Assembly (NCBI GenBank): GCA_019973155.2
Contig: BPQB01000049.1
Coordinates: 124,001 to 188,000 of the forward strand
Length of the DNA stretch: 64,000 bases
Reading direction: 5' to 3'
Origin: Phanerochaete sordida
Taxonomy: Eukaryota > Basidiomycota > Agaricomycetes > Polyporales > Phanerochaetaceae
The position numbers and the translations under genes are program-made. Every line of letters starts with the position of its first letter. The first letter of the stretch is position 1. This document shows, piece after piece, positions 1-11,744 of the stretch. A model generated the notes under the pieces. That model saw nothing but the letters and a program-made list of their open reading frames with translations. It ran no database searches and was not told the origin of the DNA.

Positions 1-3000
1 GGCGCGCGCGGCGGGGCCTCGCTCGGCATACACAGCCCGAGCTTCTGCAGGCCCTCGGGCAGGAACTCGATCCCGCGCTCGCGCCCGAAGCAGTGGCCGA
101 TGACGATGTCGTCCAGGCGCTGCTCGCGGATCGACGGCGGCGGCAGGCAGCGCGTCGCGTCGTGCAGCGAGCCCGTGATCGAGAGCCCGAACGTCGGCAC
201 CCGCACGCCCGTCTCGCGCAGGTCCGCGTACGACACCAGCCGCGCGATCGCCTTGAACGAGCGCAGCGAGATCTGCCGGTCGCGCTCGTTCAGCGTCATC
301 GACGACGCCGTCGCCAGCGAGCGCGTGTCCGCCCGCGCACGCTTCTTGTGGTCGCCCTTCTTGTCGTGCGTCTTTTCGTCGAACGGCACGTAGTACACGA
401 GCAGGTACTGCCGGTCCTCGACGGCCACCGTGCACTGCTTCGGGTCCTCGGCGCTCTCGCTCGACGCCGAGTCCGTCTCGCCCGGCCAGAGCGGCAGCAG
501 CATGTACAGCGCGTCCGCCGGCACGTTCTCGAAGATCGTCGTCGTGTTCGGGTGTTTCGGGCGCTTGCTCTTGCCCGACGTCGACTTGTGCGGCACGCGC
601 GCGGTCGGGAGGAGGCCAACGTCCTTGAAGGACTCGTTGAGGTTTTGGATCACGCGCTCGCGCTCCTCCTGCTTCGACCGCGGCGCCATCGTCAGCCACG
701 GCGGCGTGTAGTTCCCCTCGCGCGGGAGCGCCGGGGCGATCGTCGCCTGCGGCACCTTCGAGCTCGCCTTTGATGAGCCACCGAGGAGCTTGCGGCGCAG
801 CGCATTCACCAGGCCGTGTGACGCTGGCTCCTCCGCGCGACGGTGGTCAGGGCGTATGCGCATGTGCTCCAGGTACGACGAGTCGACCGTCGCGAACGCT
901 TCCGCGTGCGACGTCCGCGGGGGCGAATCCTCGTCGTCTACGTCGACAGAACTGCGTCGGCTCCGCGAAGTGATGGTCGTCGCGGACGGGCTTATGAGCG
1001 TGGAAGTACGGTCAGTCGTCGTGCTTCCTTCGCCCTGTGAGAACGAGCTGTCGCCAGAGACACGGATTGTCTCCGAAGCATCGTTGCTCGACGACGACAG
1101 CGCGGACGTATGGTTACGTGTGGTCTTCTGCACATTTGAAGAACTCGACGGAGGGACCGTTGGCGTTCTGGAGGACGAAGACTCCGCCGGCGCGGAGCCA
1201 CCCCTGGTAATAGACGGCGGACCGCGCTGATCACTGACATAGCCCTCGCTCTGCGATCCGTCTGCAGGGGCTCGAGGCGTGGTAGGCCGACTCCGTGTCG
1301 AGACCGTGCTGGAGATCATCGTCCGGGTCTGCGAGTACGACGTCGAGGTGCCCATCGTGCCGACGTCCTCGAGCAGCCCGTGTGAGTTTAGCCGGCTCGT
1401 CGTCCGCGTGCTCGTGTACTGCTCCTGCACCTTCTTGTTCGCGAGCAAGATGCTGATGCTCGTGTGCATCGGCTGCTTGTGCTGGCGGTGCGCGCGGCTG
1501 AACAGGCTGTGGTTGCGGAAGATCGAGAACGCGATCGCGCGCGAGTGTTTGTGGATGACCGAGCCCGGCCCGCCGAGGGTGTTGCCCTTCGAGTACGGGT
1601 CCGCGATGTGGCGCACATTCAGCCGTTGCTGCGGTGCTTTCGACGGATGGTCAGCTGTTCAATTTGCTTAGCATTCAGCGGATGGCATCAGAGTCACCAG
1701 GCACTCACGATTCATCTTAACCCTGTCCACCTTGAAACGGCCGACATGCGCCTGCCGCCAGAGTTCTTGCGTCCCGGGCTGCATGTTGTGATGCTTGTTC
1801 TCTACCGCCGCAGTGGTCGCCAGGGGCATGCGATGCGGTCCACGGCCATCGGTGGACTCCGGCTTGAAAGTCCATTCGCCCTTTCGAGACTTGTACTCCG
1901 GATCCCAGGCGTGAACGTGGCGAACGAACGCATCGTCACCGCTGCCGACCGTAGCTGTGCTCGGTCGTCGATGAAAGGCGGCATCCCACGCAGCGCCTAA
2001 GCCACCAGGTTCGCCGCCTACAGGCTCGCCGGGGCGACCCCCTTGGATGTACGACGGAGCGCCGGAGGACCAAGACTTGCGACCCCAGTTGTCCTTGTTG
2101 CCGAGAATATAGCCCACATCGTACTCCCCATATTGGTACACCGGGTCTTCCGTCGGCGTGGGTTGAGACAGCGCCTGAGCATGGAACTCGGCGTTCTGCA
2201 GGCTGTTCTGGACATCCGGATACATAGTGCTTGCCGTAAGATCATCGTCGACGCTGCGACTGGCTCTCCGCGCGGTCACTGTGGCGGCGCTGTCCTCCCT
2301 GCTTCGAGTGACGCCGGGCGGGCCGTCGCGCACAGGTAGAGTCGGTATATCCCATGGAAGGCTGCCCTTCCTTGGGACGGATAGGGTGGGAAGGGGACGG
2401 TCGCCATCGTCGAACTGTTCGTCCTCGTGATCCTGGGTGATATGAACGGGCGATACGGATTCCATATCGTCGTCATCATCCAGGATACTGAGGTTGGAGC
2501 TCGCATGCCGAGAATCAGAGCCGTAATGATCAAAGCTGCCACCGCCAAAGGTGTGCTGGGACGCTGTGTCTGACACGGGCGGGTCGAGGGCGGCGGCGGC
2601 CCCGATACCATGAGGAAGGTCCAATTCGACATCCGTATCGAACTCAGCAACCTCAGCCTCATCTTGGTCGATCTCCGAGTCGTCGTAGATGCCGTCCGAT
2701 GCAGAACTACCGCCTGGTGAAAGCTCAAGTTGTGTGGACGAGGAAGAGGCGACGGCATTCGAGGCATCGGTCGAAACGACGGGAATGTATGTGTTCGTTG
2801 GCAACGACGGTCGTCGGGAGCCATCGTCGATGGCGCGCATCTTGGACCGAGTTTTGCTTCTAGCTGCGTCATCTTCGTCCTCGTATTCGTCGTCCCCCTC
2901 GTCCGGATCGACAACCTTGGGCGCGCGGGACCTGTGTCTCCCCGAGGAAGTACTGGAGACAGACGGTCGGGGCGTTCGGTCGGCACTACCGGGGACGCGT

Positions 3001-3775
3001 GTTAGCGGACTGATCATGTCGGTAGTATCTGTTAACTGTGGAGGGGGCGGTGGTCGGGCAGCGCCGAAGGTGAAAGTGGATAGACCCGAATAGATGTCTT
3101 CATTATAGTGTGGCGAAGACGATACGTCCGCCGACGCCGTCGGATGGGAAGGGGGAGCGGGCAGGCCAACGCTCCTTGGCGACGGCGGAGGATATAGTAT
3201 GGCAGGAAGGGATGGACGCTTGGGATCAGCTACGGGCGGAGTGTTGCTGGGCCGACGTTGTGTTGCGCGCGACTGAGGATAGGGCGATGTGCGCACAGCG
3301 TTACCGCTACGTAAGGCAGCCATCGGATTTAGTACAGACTTTGGGTACGACGTGATGAGAGGCAAGAGGCTACGCACTGGCCAGAGAGAGACCGTTTCCT
3401 CAACGACTGGGTGCTCATACCCGGATCCTCTTCCTGAGGCCAAGCCATGATGGGCCGGCCTATGAAGGACCGCGCGGTCTCTAGCGCACGGTCCGCATCC
3501 TTTCCCAGGTCAGAAGATGCGTGCATGGACTGCGCAGAAGCCGAGCTGCTAGAAGTAGTAGAGGCCTGGTCGTCAAGAGACATATTGGCAGTGAGTTGGG
3601 GATCTAAGGGCGCTAGCGGGGTTCTGCGAGGAGTGGGCGGTGTCGAGGCGGGAGAGGCGACGACGAGGACAGGAGTAATAGAGGGAATACTGGTGCGACG
3701 GTAAGATATAGGTGAGGACTTATTAGATGTAGCAGGTACGTTGTCCGGAGGTCTCTCGCGTTTTGATAGCAGCAT
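1..3775 (-). CDS. Large disordered hypothetical protein (3' end beyond window)
   Basis: Unrecognised protein of at least 1216 residues, running off the left edge. Exons on the minus strand: 3775-3378, 3306-1709 and 1654-1. Both introns (71 and 54 nt) have good donors (GTGCGTAG, GTGAGTGC), branch-like TACTAAAT and GCTGAAT, and phases that close. The first 600 residues are Ser/Thr/Pro-rich with acidic stretches (residues about 215-335) and look disordered. The last ~400 residues are more ordered: a stretch with HSRAIAFSIFRNHSLFSRAH, then a Ser-rich linker, then a basic and aromatic part with ENVPADALYMLLPLWPGE and YLLVYYVPFDE. That last part looks like a folded domain, but I cannot assign a family. 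The start is the first ATG of an open frame with no upstream in-frame ATG nearby. Function unknown. Gene model fairly secure apart from the missing 3' end. Confidence 0.75.
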
Positions 3776-5456
3776 GGAGGCCGTTCACGCGCGAAAAATA
3801 CGACTGAGCAGCTGCCCGAGGCTAGAGAAGGCGGGTGTGCGAGGGCGGCGGTGAAACAGAGTGCGGTGGTCAGCTCGCAGGTCGCGCAGATGTAGGAGGA
3901 GACAAGGACATGGAGAGAGCGGACGAAATTGCGGACACCGTCGCAGGAAACAGCAGCGCGCGTGACCCCTGTGACGGCTCGTCACAACGTGCTTCCCGGA
4001 TCGAGAAACAAGGGGTTGCCACGTGGATCTGAAACGACCTCCCCGATCAGGCGCCCCCTCGGCCCCATACAGTAGTCCTCCTCGACGCCCGACGCCCGAG
4101 TCGACGGCGACGGCGACCAGCGTGTGGCGACACACCCGTCAGGCAGCGTCGAGGACGTGAGGCGCAGCGTGGGCGCCGATCTGCGAAGCAGCCGACTCTC
4201 AGGCCTCAGGGTCGCAACAGTGCGCTCTGCGCGTTGTCACCCGTCCAAACAAGACGCGAGCCGCGTCTCCGAACCTCGCTTCATCCGCGGAGGGCACAAA
4301 GTGCTCGCCCCGGCGTCCACATGTTTTGATGGCCCCCGCGCGTCCGATTGGCGGTCCCACATATGCGCAAACACAACACTTTCCTTATTTAGCCCAAGGC
4401 GCTCCTAATCTGTCCACCGTTGGAGCCACTGGGCTTCAGTCGCCCGACGGTGGCCAGCAGTCCTGTGCCCGAACGTCATCCAATTCTCGCAAGCAAACTA
4501 GGCGCGGCGTACTGACGGTCGGCGGAAGCACCTGCGGTAACCAAAGGCCGTCGCAGGGTCATCCGCCCATTCGCCGGAACGCCACGAAGAAAGCCGAACA
4601 GCTTCGCGGCCAACCCGTCACATCTCCCGCTGGAGCGAGTCGGCGGCCGCAGAAGTCCTCGCAGAGATCTTTCGAATTCGTCTCAGGTCTCCCGCAACTG
4701 ACCACCGAATCTCGGTAGCCTTGCTCTCATCAGCGTCTGGGTATACTGACTCGCCCTAGCCATCGATAGCTACGGGAAGAAACATTCAGCGACATCCGAC
4801 TTCGCCGGTGGACAGATGGCACCTCTCCCTTGAGACATACGAGCATGAAGCAGAAAGGCACCGTTAGTCACGAAGAGCCGAACGCGCTTCACGTCTTCAT
4901 TGAATTACCACATGCTCATGGCTGCATTTCTACCAAGCGCGGGTTCGGAGGGGAGCCGCTATGAACGCCCCATATTACGTGCGACGCCAGTCGCGATAGA
5001 CAAAGTACATCGGCTTGCAGACAGCATGGCTGATACGTACAATTCTTCGAAACTGACAACGAGATGTCCGTCTACGGCCCCTCCGTCGAGAGACACAGAA
5101 GCTCCACTCCATGTGCAGCTCAGCGACTCGGACATTCCTCCACTCAAACTTCAGATGACGGCACCCAGGCGGCGTTGGTGAACACTGGGCGGAGGCGTCT
5201 GCGCAGTCTCGTTCTACAAATTAGCCCCACATTCCTCCGGAGGTTGCAGAGTGCCCCTCGGGGCTCGCAGCTGTTGCACGTCGTGCTCTTCCGCAGTGCG
5301 GCCTCCTGCTGCGTCCCGGACGGCGAGGGAGAAGACGTGGGCGCCAAGCGCAGACGTGACAGAGCCCGGTTGTGTCATACGGTTACAGCATGTGCTGGGC
5401 GCCAACGGCCGCAGCGCACAACCCTACCTTTACCACCGTCACGATCCTCTGCAAAC
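3776..5456. other. Intergenic, divergent promoters
   Basis: About 1.7 kb between the starts of the disordered-protein gene (-) and the hob3-like gene (+). The open frames here are short, mutually overlapping and lack splice-supported continuation or a recognisable domain. I see no gene. It should hold the 5' UTRs and promoters of both neighbours. Confidence 0.5.
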
Positions 5457-6652
5457 ATGTCTTGGGCAGGGTATGTCCCCCTCTTCGCCCGTGGCATCCG
5501 TCTTCACCATGTCCGCACAGCTTCAAGAAGTCTATGAACCGCGCAGGGACGACCGTGCGTACGCTTTGGACCAGGGCGCCTCGCCGCCCGCCCGCTGCAC
5601 ACCACTGACCGCCCCGCCCCCGTGTCCAGCTGCTGCAAAAGACAGGCCAGATCGAGCGCACGATCGACCGGGAGTTCACGGACGAGGAGGTCAAGTACAA
5701 GACGTGCGTGCCGCATGCCGTGCGTGTGCCCGGGCGACGCTGACGGCGCGCGCAGCTACGAGAAGGAGTGCCAGGCGCTGCAGAAGGACAGCAAGGCCTT
5801 CATCGACGCCATGCGAGGTGTGCACGCACGCCTGGTCAGCCCGCGGCCGCTGCTCATGTATCCGCACCAGCAATGACCGCTGCGCAGGCACGCCTCGCGG
5901 ACACGATCGACGTCTTCTACGGCGCCGCCGACAAGACATCGGAGGGCGCCATGGCCGCGCACGCCTACAAGCGCAGCGTGGAGGAGCTCGACACAGGCAT
6001 TGCGCGGGAAATGGTGCGTGCCCGGCGCCCGTCTGTGCGCACGCCCTCGGACTTAGACGGGACGATCGCAGGATGCCCCATACAGACAAACGATTATGGA
6101 ACCCCTGGGCAAGATGAATGCGTACTTCCCCATAGTGAATGAGCACATCAGCAAGCGAAACAAGAAGGTGACGTCGAACATGAATGAAGACCCGACCACA
6201 TATTGAAGTTATGTCCGATAGCTTCTCGATTACGACGCGGCACGCAGCAGACTCAACAAGCTTATCGCCAAGCCCAGCGAAGACCCAACAAAGCTGCCCA
6301 AGGTGCGTTCCCCCCTCGGCCCGCGACGCCTCGCTTTGCGACACTCAGCCCGCGTGCACAGGCGCAACAAGAGCACGACGACGCCAAGGAGGTCTTCGAC
6401 ATGCTCAACGAGCAGCTCATCGCGGAGCTGCCGCAGCTGCTCGAACTGCGCGTGCCGTTCTTCGACCCGAGCTTCGAGGCCATGATCCGCATGCAGTGCA
6501 AGTTCGCCGAGGAGGGCTACGACAAGCTGAGCGCCGTGCAGCGCTACTTTGAGGACAGCGTGCGCGACGACTACGCCGCGGGCCAGCTCGATGCCCAGGT
6601 CGAGGGCGTCCTGCAGGAGATGCGCGAGCTCTCGATATGCGGCGCGAGTTGA
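5457..6652 (+). CDS. hob3: BAR-domain protein, Hob3/Rvs161 (amphiphysin-like)
   Basis: A 264-residue BAR protein. The family binds curved membranes and acts at endocytic actin patches and in cytokinesis, usually as a heterodimer with an Rvs167-type partner. Eight exons: 5457-5470, 5521-5554, 5630-5703, 5756-5817, 5871-6013, 6072-6167, 6222-6302 and 6362-6652. All phases close. The N-terminus MSWAGFKKSMNRAG matches the family start (MSWEGFKKAINRAG in yeast). The last exon carries the conserved LRVPFFDPSFEAMI and the end ...ELSICGAS corresponds to ...SLDICALG in Rvs161 (265 residues). There is no SH3 domain, as expected for Rvs161 rather than Rvs167. The first exon encodes only 14 nt, so a simple ORF search would miss the true start. 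Confidence 0.93.
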
Positions 6653-6912
6653 GCGGCTGCGCGGACCCAGACGACTGTAGCACTACATAGCAGACCCTAC
6701 TCTTTGGATTACCTTCGCACCACACATCCTGGACGTAATACACATTTGCCTTCTCTCGCACAAGGGCAAAGCCGCTTTTCATTGCACAAGGTAGGACCGA
6801 ACTCTAAAAACATCACACAAACCCGGCAACAATGCTAGAGAAAAACTGGAACAAGACAGTGGACCTCATTGTCCTTAACCTACCGAAAACATCTGATGCA
6901 CACAACACCCGC

Positions 6913-9900
6913 TCACGACAGCCGCCCCTCGAGCGACCCTTTCGCGGGCGGCGGTGCTATCCGCGCATCGAGCGCCGCGCCTCCCCCGCGCCCCTTCTTC
7001 GGACCCGGGCGTGCGGGCAGGCCTCTCCCGCGCGCGGGCGGCTCGTCTGCGGGCGCGCGGCCCTGCTTCGCGCGCGGCGCCGCGGGGCGCGGAGGCGGCG
7101 GAGCGTCGCTCATCCGCGAGAGCAGGTCACCGTGCTCGGACACGGGCGCCGGGGCGGCGTCGCTGATGCGCATGAGCAGGCGCTGCGCGGGTGCTGGCGG
7201 CGGAGGTGGCGGCGGCGTCGCAGACCTTGGCGGCCCCGATGAGCGTGCGTTCGACGCTGCTGCGCGGCGCGGAGGGCCACCCGCGCGAGGCTCTGCCGCT
7301 CGCGGCGCTGGCTCTGGCGGCATGCGGTGGGCGATGGGGCCAGAGTACGACGGCGGCAGGTCCGCCGCTCGTTGCGCCCGCGGCGAAGGCGGCGAGCGCC
7401 TCGCGTCCCAAGAGGCAGCGCGGTAGGGGTCGCCTTGCACTCTGACCGGAGGCTGCACAGCCGAGGGCCTGCCGCGGGGATAGTCTTCGTAACGCGGGCG
7501 GCGCGCCACAGGCGGATCCCAGTCGTCCTCACGGGGCCGCTTCCTGTTCGGCGACGGCGGCTCGCGATAGGAGCTCGTCGGCGGGGAGTACTGTCCGCCG
7601 AGCCGCTCGGGAGAGGGCGTGTACCTTCGCTCGCGAGACCGCGAAACTGGGGAAAGCGGCGGGGCGTAGTGTGCCATGCGTCCTCTGAAATCTGGGGGTG
7701 TCATGGCGCGCGGCGGACCATTGTACCCCCTGTAAGGGCTCTCGTCTCTGGCCGCCGAGATGACCATGCCGTCGTCATCCCAGCCGCCAACCGGCGGTGC
7801 GTAGTTTTGTCTGTCTCCCAACGGCTCGACACGCCCATGCGGCGGCTGATAAACTGGACGCGGATCCGCGACAGCGCGACCCTCGCCGGCCGGCGCGGGT
7901 GCCGCAGGCGCGACCTGCGACATGGAGCTCTTGCGGCTGTCTTGACTCGGGGGCCGCACCGCAGAGCGGTCACCATTTGCGTTCGTGCGCGTCTGCTCGC
8001 GCGGCATGTTCGCCTTGCCCCTGCTCGCCGTGGGAGCCGGCGGCTTTGGGGGCAGGGCGTGCGTTACGGTCGTAGGAGACCGGCTGACCGCCGCGCGCGG
8101 AGCTGGCGCGGGCAGTGTGGGCGCCGCCTCCGTAGTGGGCGACGGGCTTGGTTCGGGCTTGATCGTGACAGCGTTCTGCTGTTTCTTCTTCTTCTTGCCC
8201 CCCTTCGCGTTCGCCGGGGCCGGTTTCGCCTGCGACAAGTCCGCGTCGGAGGCAGCATTCGACGTGTGCGCGCTGGGCGCGCGCGACGCTGATGCATCCT
8301 GGGGTGGCAGTACAGGTTTTCGCTCCTCCGCTAATGCCGCAGGCTGCGTATACCTGTTCCTGACGATCCTGGATGAAGGCGGTTTCTGCGGGACCCCTGA
8401 GGCGTTTGTGGGTGTCGGTGTAGCGGCGGTGTGCGTTGCGATCGCAGATGACTGGACACGAGGCGGACCAGGCGACGGGACATTGTCTTCCGAGACCGTG
8501 GCTCTCGACTGTACCTGCCTGTCAGCAGGTGCCCTCTGAGTGTCCGCGCGGTCCGAAGTGCGGTCGATCGCAGCCGAGGACGACGCGGCCATTGGAAGCG
8601 AGGACGGTGCGGAGCCGGAGCCGTCCTGTGAACCTGTCTGCCGGACCTGGAAGTAAGGGGCAGCAGTGACCTGGGTTCGGATGTCATCCTGCGGGTACAT
8701 CAGTGCGCCGGTAAACTGCGCAGCGTTCGAGTCGCTTTGAGTGGCGACCGATCGTGCGCCTGGGGCCGGTGAGGCTAAGGCTTGGGGCAGAGCTCGATTT
8801 GGCACGATATGGGCGAGAACCGTCGCAGCTTCGTGAGACGGTGAAGCGCGGTGGGGAGGAAGCTGTGGAGATGGCGCGAGGGGCTGCGGACGTTCTGCTG
8901 CCATTGTAGCGGCGTTACGCTTGACGTCTTCCTCAGCTTTCCGTCTGGCGAGTTCTTCCAGAGCCCTTGCTCGAGCTTGTTCCTCAGCTTCGGCCCTTTC
9001 CCGTGCCTGTCTCTCCTGCTCTTCGCGTTCGCGAATAGCCTGCTCGCGTGCGGCCTCTTGTCTCTTCTTCTTCATCTCTGCTTCGACACGGGCGCGCTCT
9101 TCCTCAGCCTTCCTGATCTCCAGTTCCGCCGCACGACGCGCAGCCTCCTCCGCCTCGACTCTGGCCTGCTCGACCTTGCGCCGCTGCTCTTCAAGGGCCT
9201 TGAGCTCATCTTGCTTGCGCTTTTCAGCTTCCGCTGCGACACGAGCTTCTTCTGCGGCCTTTGCCTTTTCGCGCTCGTCCTCCTCGATCTTCAAACGGTC
9301 AAGCCGTTCCTGTTCTTGACGCTTAGCTTCCTCGCGCTGCCGCTCTTCTTCAGCTCTCTTCAGCTCTTCCTGCTTCTTCGCAGCCTCGGCCTCAGCACGC
9401 GCCTTCTCTTCCGCTGCCGCCTGCTCTACCTCGCGGCGGCGCATCTCCTCAGCCCGCTCCCGCTCCTGTTCTGCGGCACGCACAGCCGCACGCCTGCGCT
9501 CGTCCTCCTCCAGCGCGACGGCGCGCTCGCGATCACCCACGAGCCGCTGCTCGCGACGCTCGTGTATGCGCTCTTCCTTGTCGAACCACTCCTCGCAGAC
9601 GGCGACGAGGCGCTCCATCTGCGCCTGCTGGCGCTGATGCGCGTGCTCCGTCTCCTGCGAGCGGTGCTTAAACTCCTGGAACTCGTCGCGCACACGCTCA
9701 CGCGTGCGGCGCACGTCGTCCAGGTCGATGCGGTTGTCGCGCAGAGCCTCTGCGAGACGCGTGGACTCGGTCGGTGCGGCGACAGGGGGGGCGGCGGCGC
9801 CCGGAGCGGTGGAGGACGAGGGAACGCTTGCGCGATGAGGCGCAGCGGGCTCTGGAGGACGCGATGGCGAGTCGGCGTGTGTTCCTTCTGCGCTCAGTGC

Positions 9901-10404
9901 CGGGGCATGGCTCGCAGACGGCGCAAGTGCTGTACGCAGCGACTGCAGGGTAGAGGCAGGTGAAGGAGGGACTGCTGAGGAACTGGCTATGGGGGTATTT
10001 GACGGCCCCGTGGTACGGAAGTAGAAGCTGGTGGGCATTGATGCGTTGGACATGGAAGCTGCCGCCTCTGACGCGATCTTGAAGAACCCAGGTGGCATAT
10101 TGAAGATATTTGCGGAGGTGGAAGAGACTGTAGCTGATGCGGATTGCGGATTCGTAGATGCAGACGCCACGGGCAACGTAGTTGCGCGTTGTTCTGGGCT
10201 CACAAGAGATGCTAGACGTCCTAGCGATCCAGGACGTCCTTGGGGAGTGGGGGAACCTGGTGGAGGGGATGGTGCAGCGTCGAGTTCAGCGGTATCGTCG
10301 TTGAGTGGAGCACTTGAAGCTGATATCCGGCTGAGAAGAGACGGTGTCTTCCCAATGTTGGCAAACTGGAAGCTGCTCGCAGATGAGGAGACAGGCAGAG
10401 TCAT
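6913..10404 (-). CDS. Intronless coiled-coil and Pro/Arg-rich protein
   Basis: A single uninterrupted frame of 1163 residues, unusual here because nearly every neighbour has introns. Layout: disordered Ser/Pro-rich N-terminus (1-220), a very long charged Glu/Ala/Arg/Lys helix or coiled coil (about 225-520), another Ser/Pro-rich section with a Lys cluster (GGKKKKKQ), then an Arg/Ser/Pro/Tyr-rich tail (about 850-1163) with RGYNGPP and SRERRYTPSP, reminiscent of RNA-associated or nuclear proteins. A short motif LL-x-R-(I/M)-S recurs: SLLSRIS near residue 22, LLMRISDA and LLSRMSDA near residues 1085-1110. I do not recognise a family. The pairwise similarity of long Glu/Arg coils to caldesmon- or myosin-like proteins is compositional and not evidence of function. 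Confidence 0.8.
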   Translation of the reverse strand: MTLPVSSSASSFQFANIGKTPSLLSRISASSAPLNDDTAELDAAPSPPPGSPTPQGRPGSLGRLASLVSPEQRATTLPVASASTNPQSASATVSSTSANIFNMPPGFFKIASEAAASMSNASMPTSFYFRTTGPSNTPIASSSAVPPSPASTLQSLRTALAPSASHAPALSAEGTHADSPSRPPEPAAPHRASVPSSSTAPGAAAPPVAAPTESTRLAEALRDNRIDLDDVRRTRERVRDEFQEFKHRSQETEHAHQRQQAQMERLVAVCEEWFDKEERIHERREQRLVGDRERAVALEEDERRRAAVRAAEQERERAEEMRRREVEQAAAEEKARAEAEAAKKQEELKRAEEERQREEAKRQEQERLDRLKIEEDEREKAKAAEEARVAAEAEKRKQDELKALEEQRRKVEQARVEAEEAARRAAELEIRKAEEERARVEAEMKKKRQEAAREQAIREREEQERQARERAEAEEQARARALEELARRKAEEDVKRNAATMAAERPQPLAPSPQLPPHRASPSHEAATVLAHIVPNRALPQALASPAPGARSVATQSDSNAAQFTGALMYPQDDIRTQVTAAPYFQVRQTGSQDGSGSAPSSLPMAASSSAAIDRTSDRADTQRAPADRQVQSRATVSEDNVPSPGPPRVQSSAIATHTAATPTPTNASGVPQKPPSSRIVRNRYTQPAALAEERKPVLPPQDASASRAPSAHTSNAASDADLSQAKPAPANAKGGKKKKKQQNAVTIKPEPSPSPTTEAAPTLPAPAPRAAVSRSPTTVTHALPPKPPAPTASRGKANMPREQTRTNANGDRSAVRPPSQDSRKSSMSQVAPAAPAPAGEGRAVADPRPVYQPPHGRVEPLGDRQNYAPPVGGWDDDGMVISAARDESPYRGYNGPPRAMTPPDFRGRMAHYAPPLSPVSRSRERRYTPSPERLGGQYSPPTSSYREPPSPNRKRPREDDWDPPVARRPRYEDYPRGRPSAVQPPVRVQGDPYRAASWDARRSPPSPRAQRAADLPPSYSGPIAHRMPPEPAPRAAEPRAGGPPRRAAASNARSSGPPRSATPPPPPPPAPAQRLLMRISDAAPAPVSEHGDLLSRMSDAPPPPRPAAPRAKQGRAPADEPPARGRGLPARPGPKKGRGGGAALDARIAPPPAKGSLEGRLS

Positions 10405-11042
10405 GGACTTCTTCGCTGGACGGTGGAATGCTGTTGTATGCGTGCTGCCGTACGGCGTAATTGTAAGGTTGCGTAGCAGCAGTAATTTAAAAGAGTTGAA
10501 AGCTAGGGTCTAGCGCACCCCTGTGTCGTGCACCAACTCTAGGCTAAGTAGTGCGAAGCGGCGCAGGGGAAGGAGAAAATGAGTAAAGGTCAAAGCAAGT
10601 GCCACAGCCAGCACATACAGACAGAATCAAGTCTCCGAGGTTCACTATGATATAAACCTGGATTTTAAGGTGTTAGCAAACGAATCAAGGATGAGGCGGC
10701 GGTGGTTGCGGGAAAGGGGAACCGGAGTGGAAGTGAAAGAAAGAAAGACAAAAACCTTATTTTGTCAAGCCGCCCTCGGACATAGCACAGGCGCTTACAC
10801 ATAACACGGACCAGGAACCGACGGTGGTACTGGTAGCGTCGGAGCATACGCTGCCATTACAGATGCTTTTGCTCCGTACACAGATGTAGATAGCTCTTTC
10901 AGCACGTACAGACAGAGGCAGAGCATGTATGATTCTTGTCTTGGAGACATCTGCCCAATTCCCAGAGAATGTACAGTACATGGTTTAATGCGATGGGCCA
11001 TGGGTCCGGTAAAAGTACAAGGGGTTCGTCCATTGCGTTCAA
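10405..11042. other. Intergenic
   Basis: About 640 bp between two minus-strand genes. It holds the promoter and leader of the coiled-coil gene and the 3' UTR of the small gene upstream. A purine-rich run on the plus strand at 10729-10760 reads as a CT-rich tract on the gene strand. No gene seen. Confidence 0.4.
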
Positions 11043-11368
11043 TTAATCCTGCTTGATCTTCTCGCCCTGCAAAAGATATGTCAGAGCCATAAGCAAGTGC
11101 ATCTGCGGATGGACGCACCGGCAGGTCCGACTGGGATACGGATTGGTCACTGCGCTTCGACATATCGCCCTTGAAATATTCTAAGGAGAAGCTTTAGCAC
11201 TTTGAGATCGTCCGACATGAGCTTGCACCACGCACCTTGCCGTTGCTGCTCGTCGGGCACGGCCTGGGGCTTCGTGCCGGACATGCCAGAGACGCCCATA
11301 GGCTGGTCTTGGCCAGAGGCGGAAAGCGGGGGCGACTGAGTGCCAAACGATTTGCCTGCAGAGGACAT
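11043..11368 (-). CDS. Small hypothetical protein, 72 residues
   Basis: A short three-exon gene: 11368-11236, 11180-11119 and 11066-11043. Donors are GTGCGTGG and GTGCGTCC, acceptors CTTAG and TTGCAG, and phases close to give 72 residues ending in ...GEKIKQD. The protein is Ser/Gly/Gln/Asp-rich and hydrophilic, without signal peptide, membrane segment or known motif. The middle exon encodes a charged stretch (EYFKGDMSKRSDQSVSQSD). I do not recognise it. The phase-consistent splice sites support a real gene despite its size. It lies head-to-head with the MAT2B-like gene, 376 bp between start codons. Confidence 0.6.
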
Positions 11369-11744
11369 AGTGCAAGGTGTAGTGGTTGCAGTGGTAGATG
11401 TGTGGTTGGGTGGTGGTCTGTGGGCCAAGAGTCGCGTTGCGAGAAGCCTTATAACGACCTGGTCGCCTCCACAGTCCTGGCTTGACGTCATGACCCGCCA
11501 TCGCCGTTGGCCTCCACCAGCTCCATCCTTGCGCACAAGCACGCCTACCGCTCGTTGGGTAAGCGGTGCCGGTCGCTGTGGATGCAGCTGGCAGTCCGCG
11601 GCGCGTGCAGACGTTCCCGCGAATCGGAGTGGAAGTAAGGAACAGATAGCCGTGAGACGCCACAAGCCTGTCGTGATCTCAGCGTCCATCTGCGCAGCGA
11701 GATAGCGATCGTCGACGAGTCCTTCATCCCGTTCCTCAGACAGC
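11369..11744. promoter_or_regulatory. Divergent promoter, 376 bp
   Basis: Lies between the start codons of the 72-residue protein gene (-) and the MAT2B-like gene (+), so it must contain both 5' UTRs and promoters. No specific element can be named with confidence. Confidence 0.4.

Noticed and set aside
8851..9963. 370-codon Leu/Phe-rich plus-strand frame, looks like a membrane protein
   Set aside because: It is the antisense shadow of the Glu/Lys-rich coiled coil on the minus strand. Complementing Glu and Lys codons gives Leu/Phe/Ser-rich translations.
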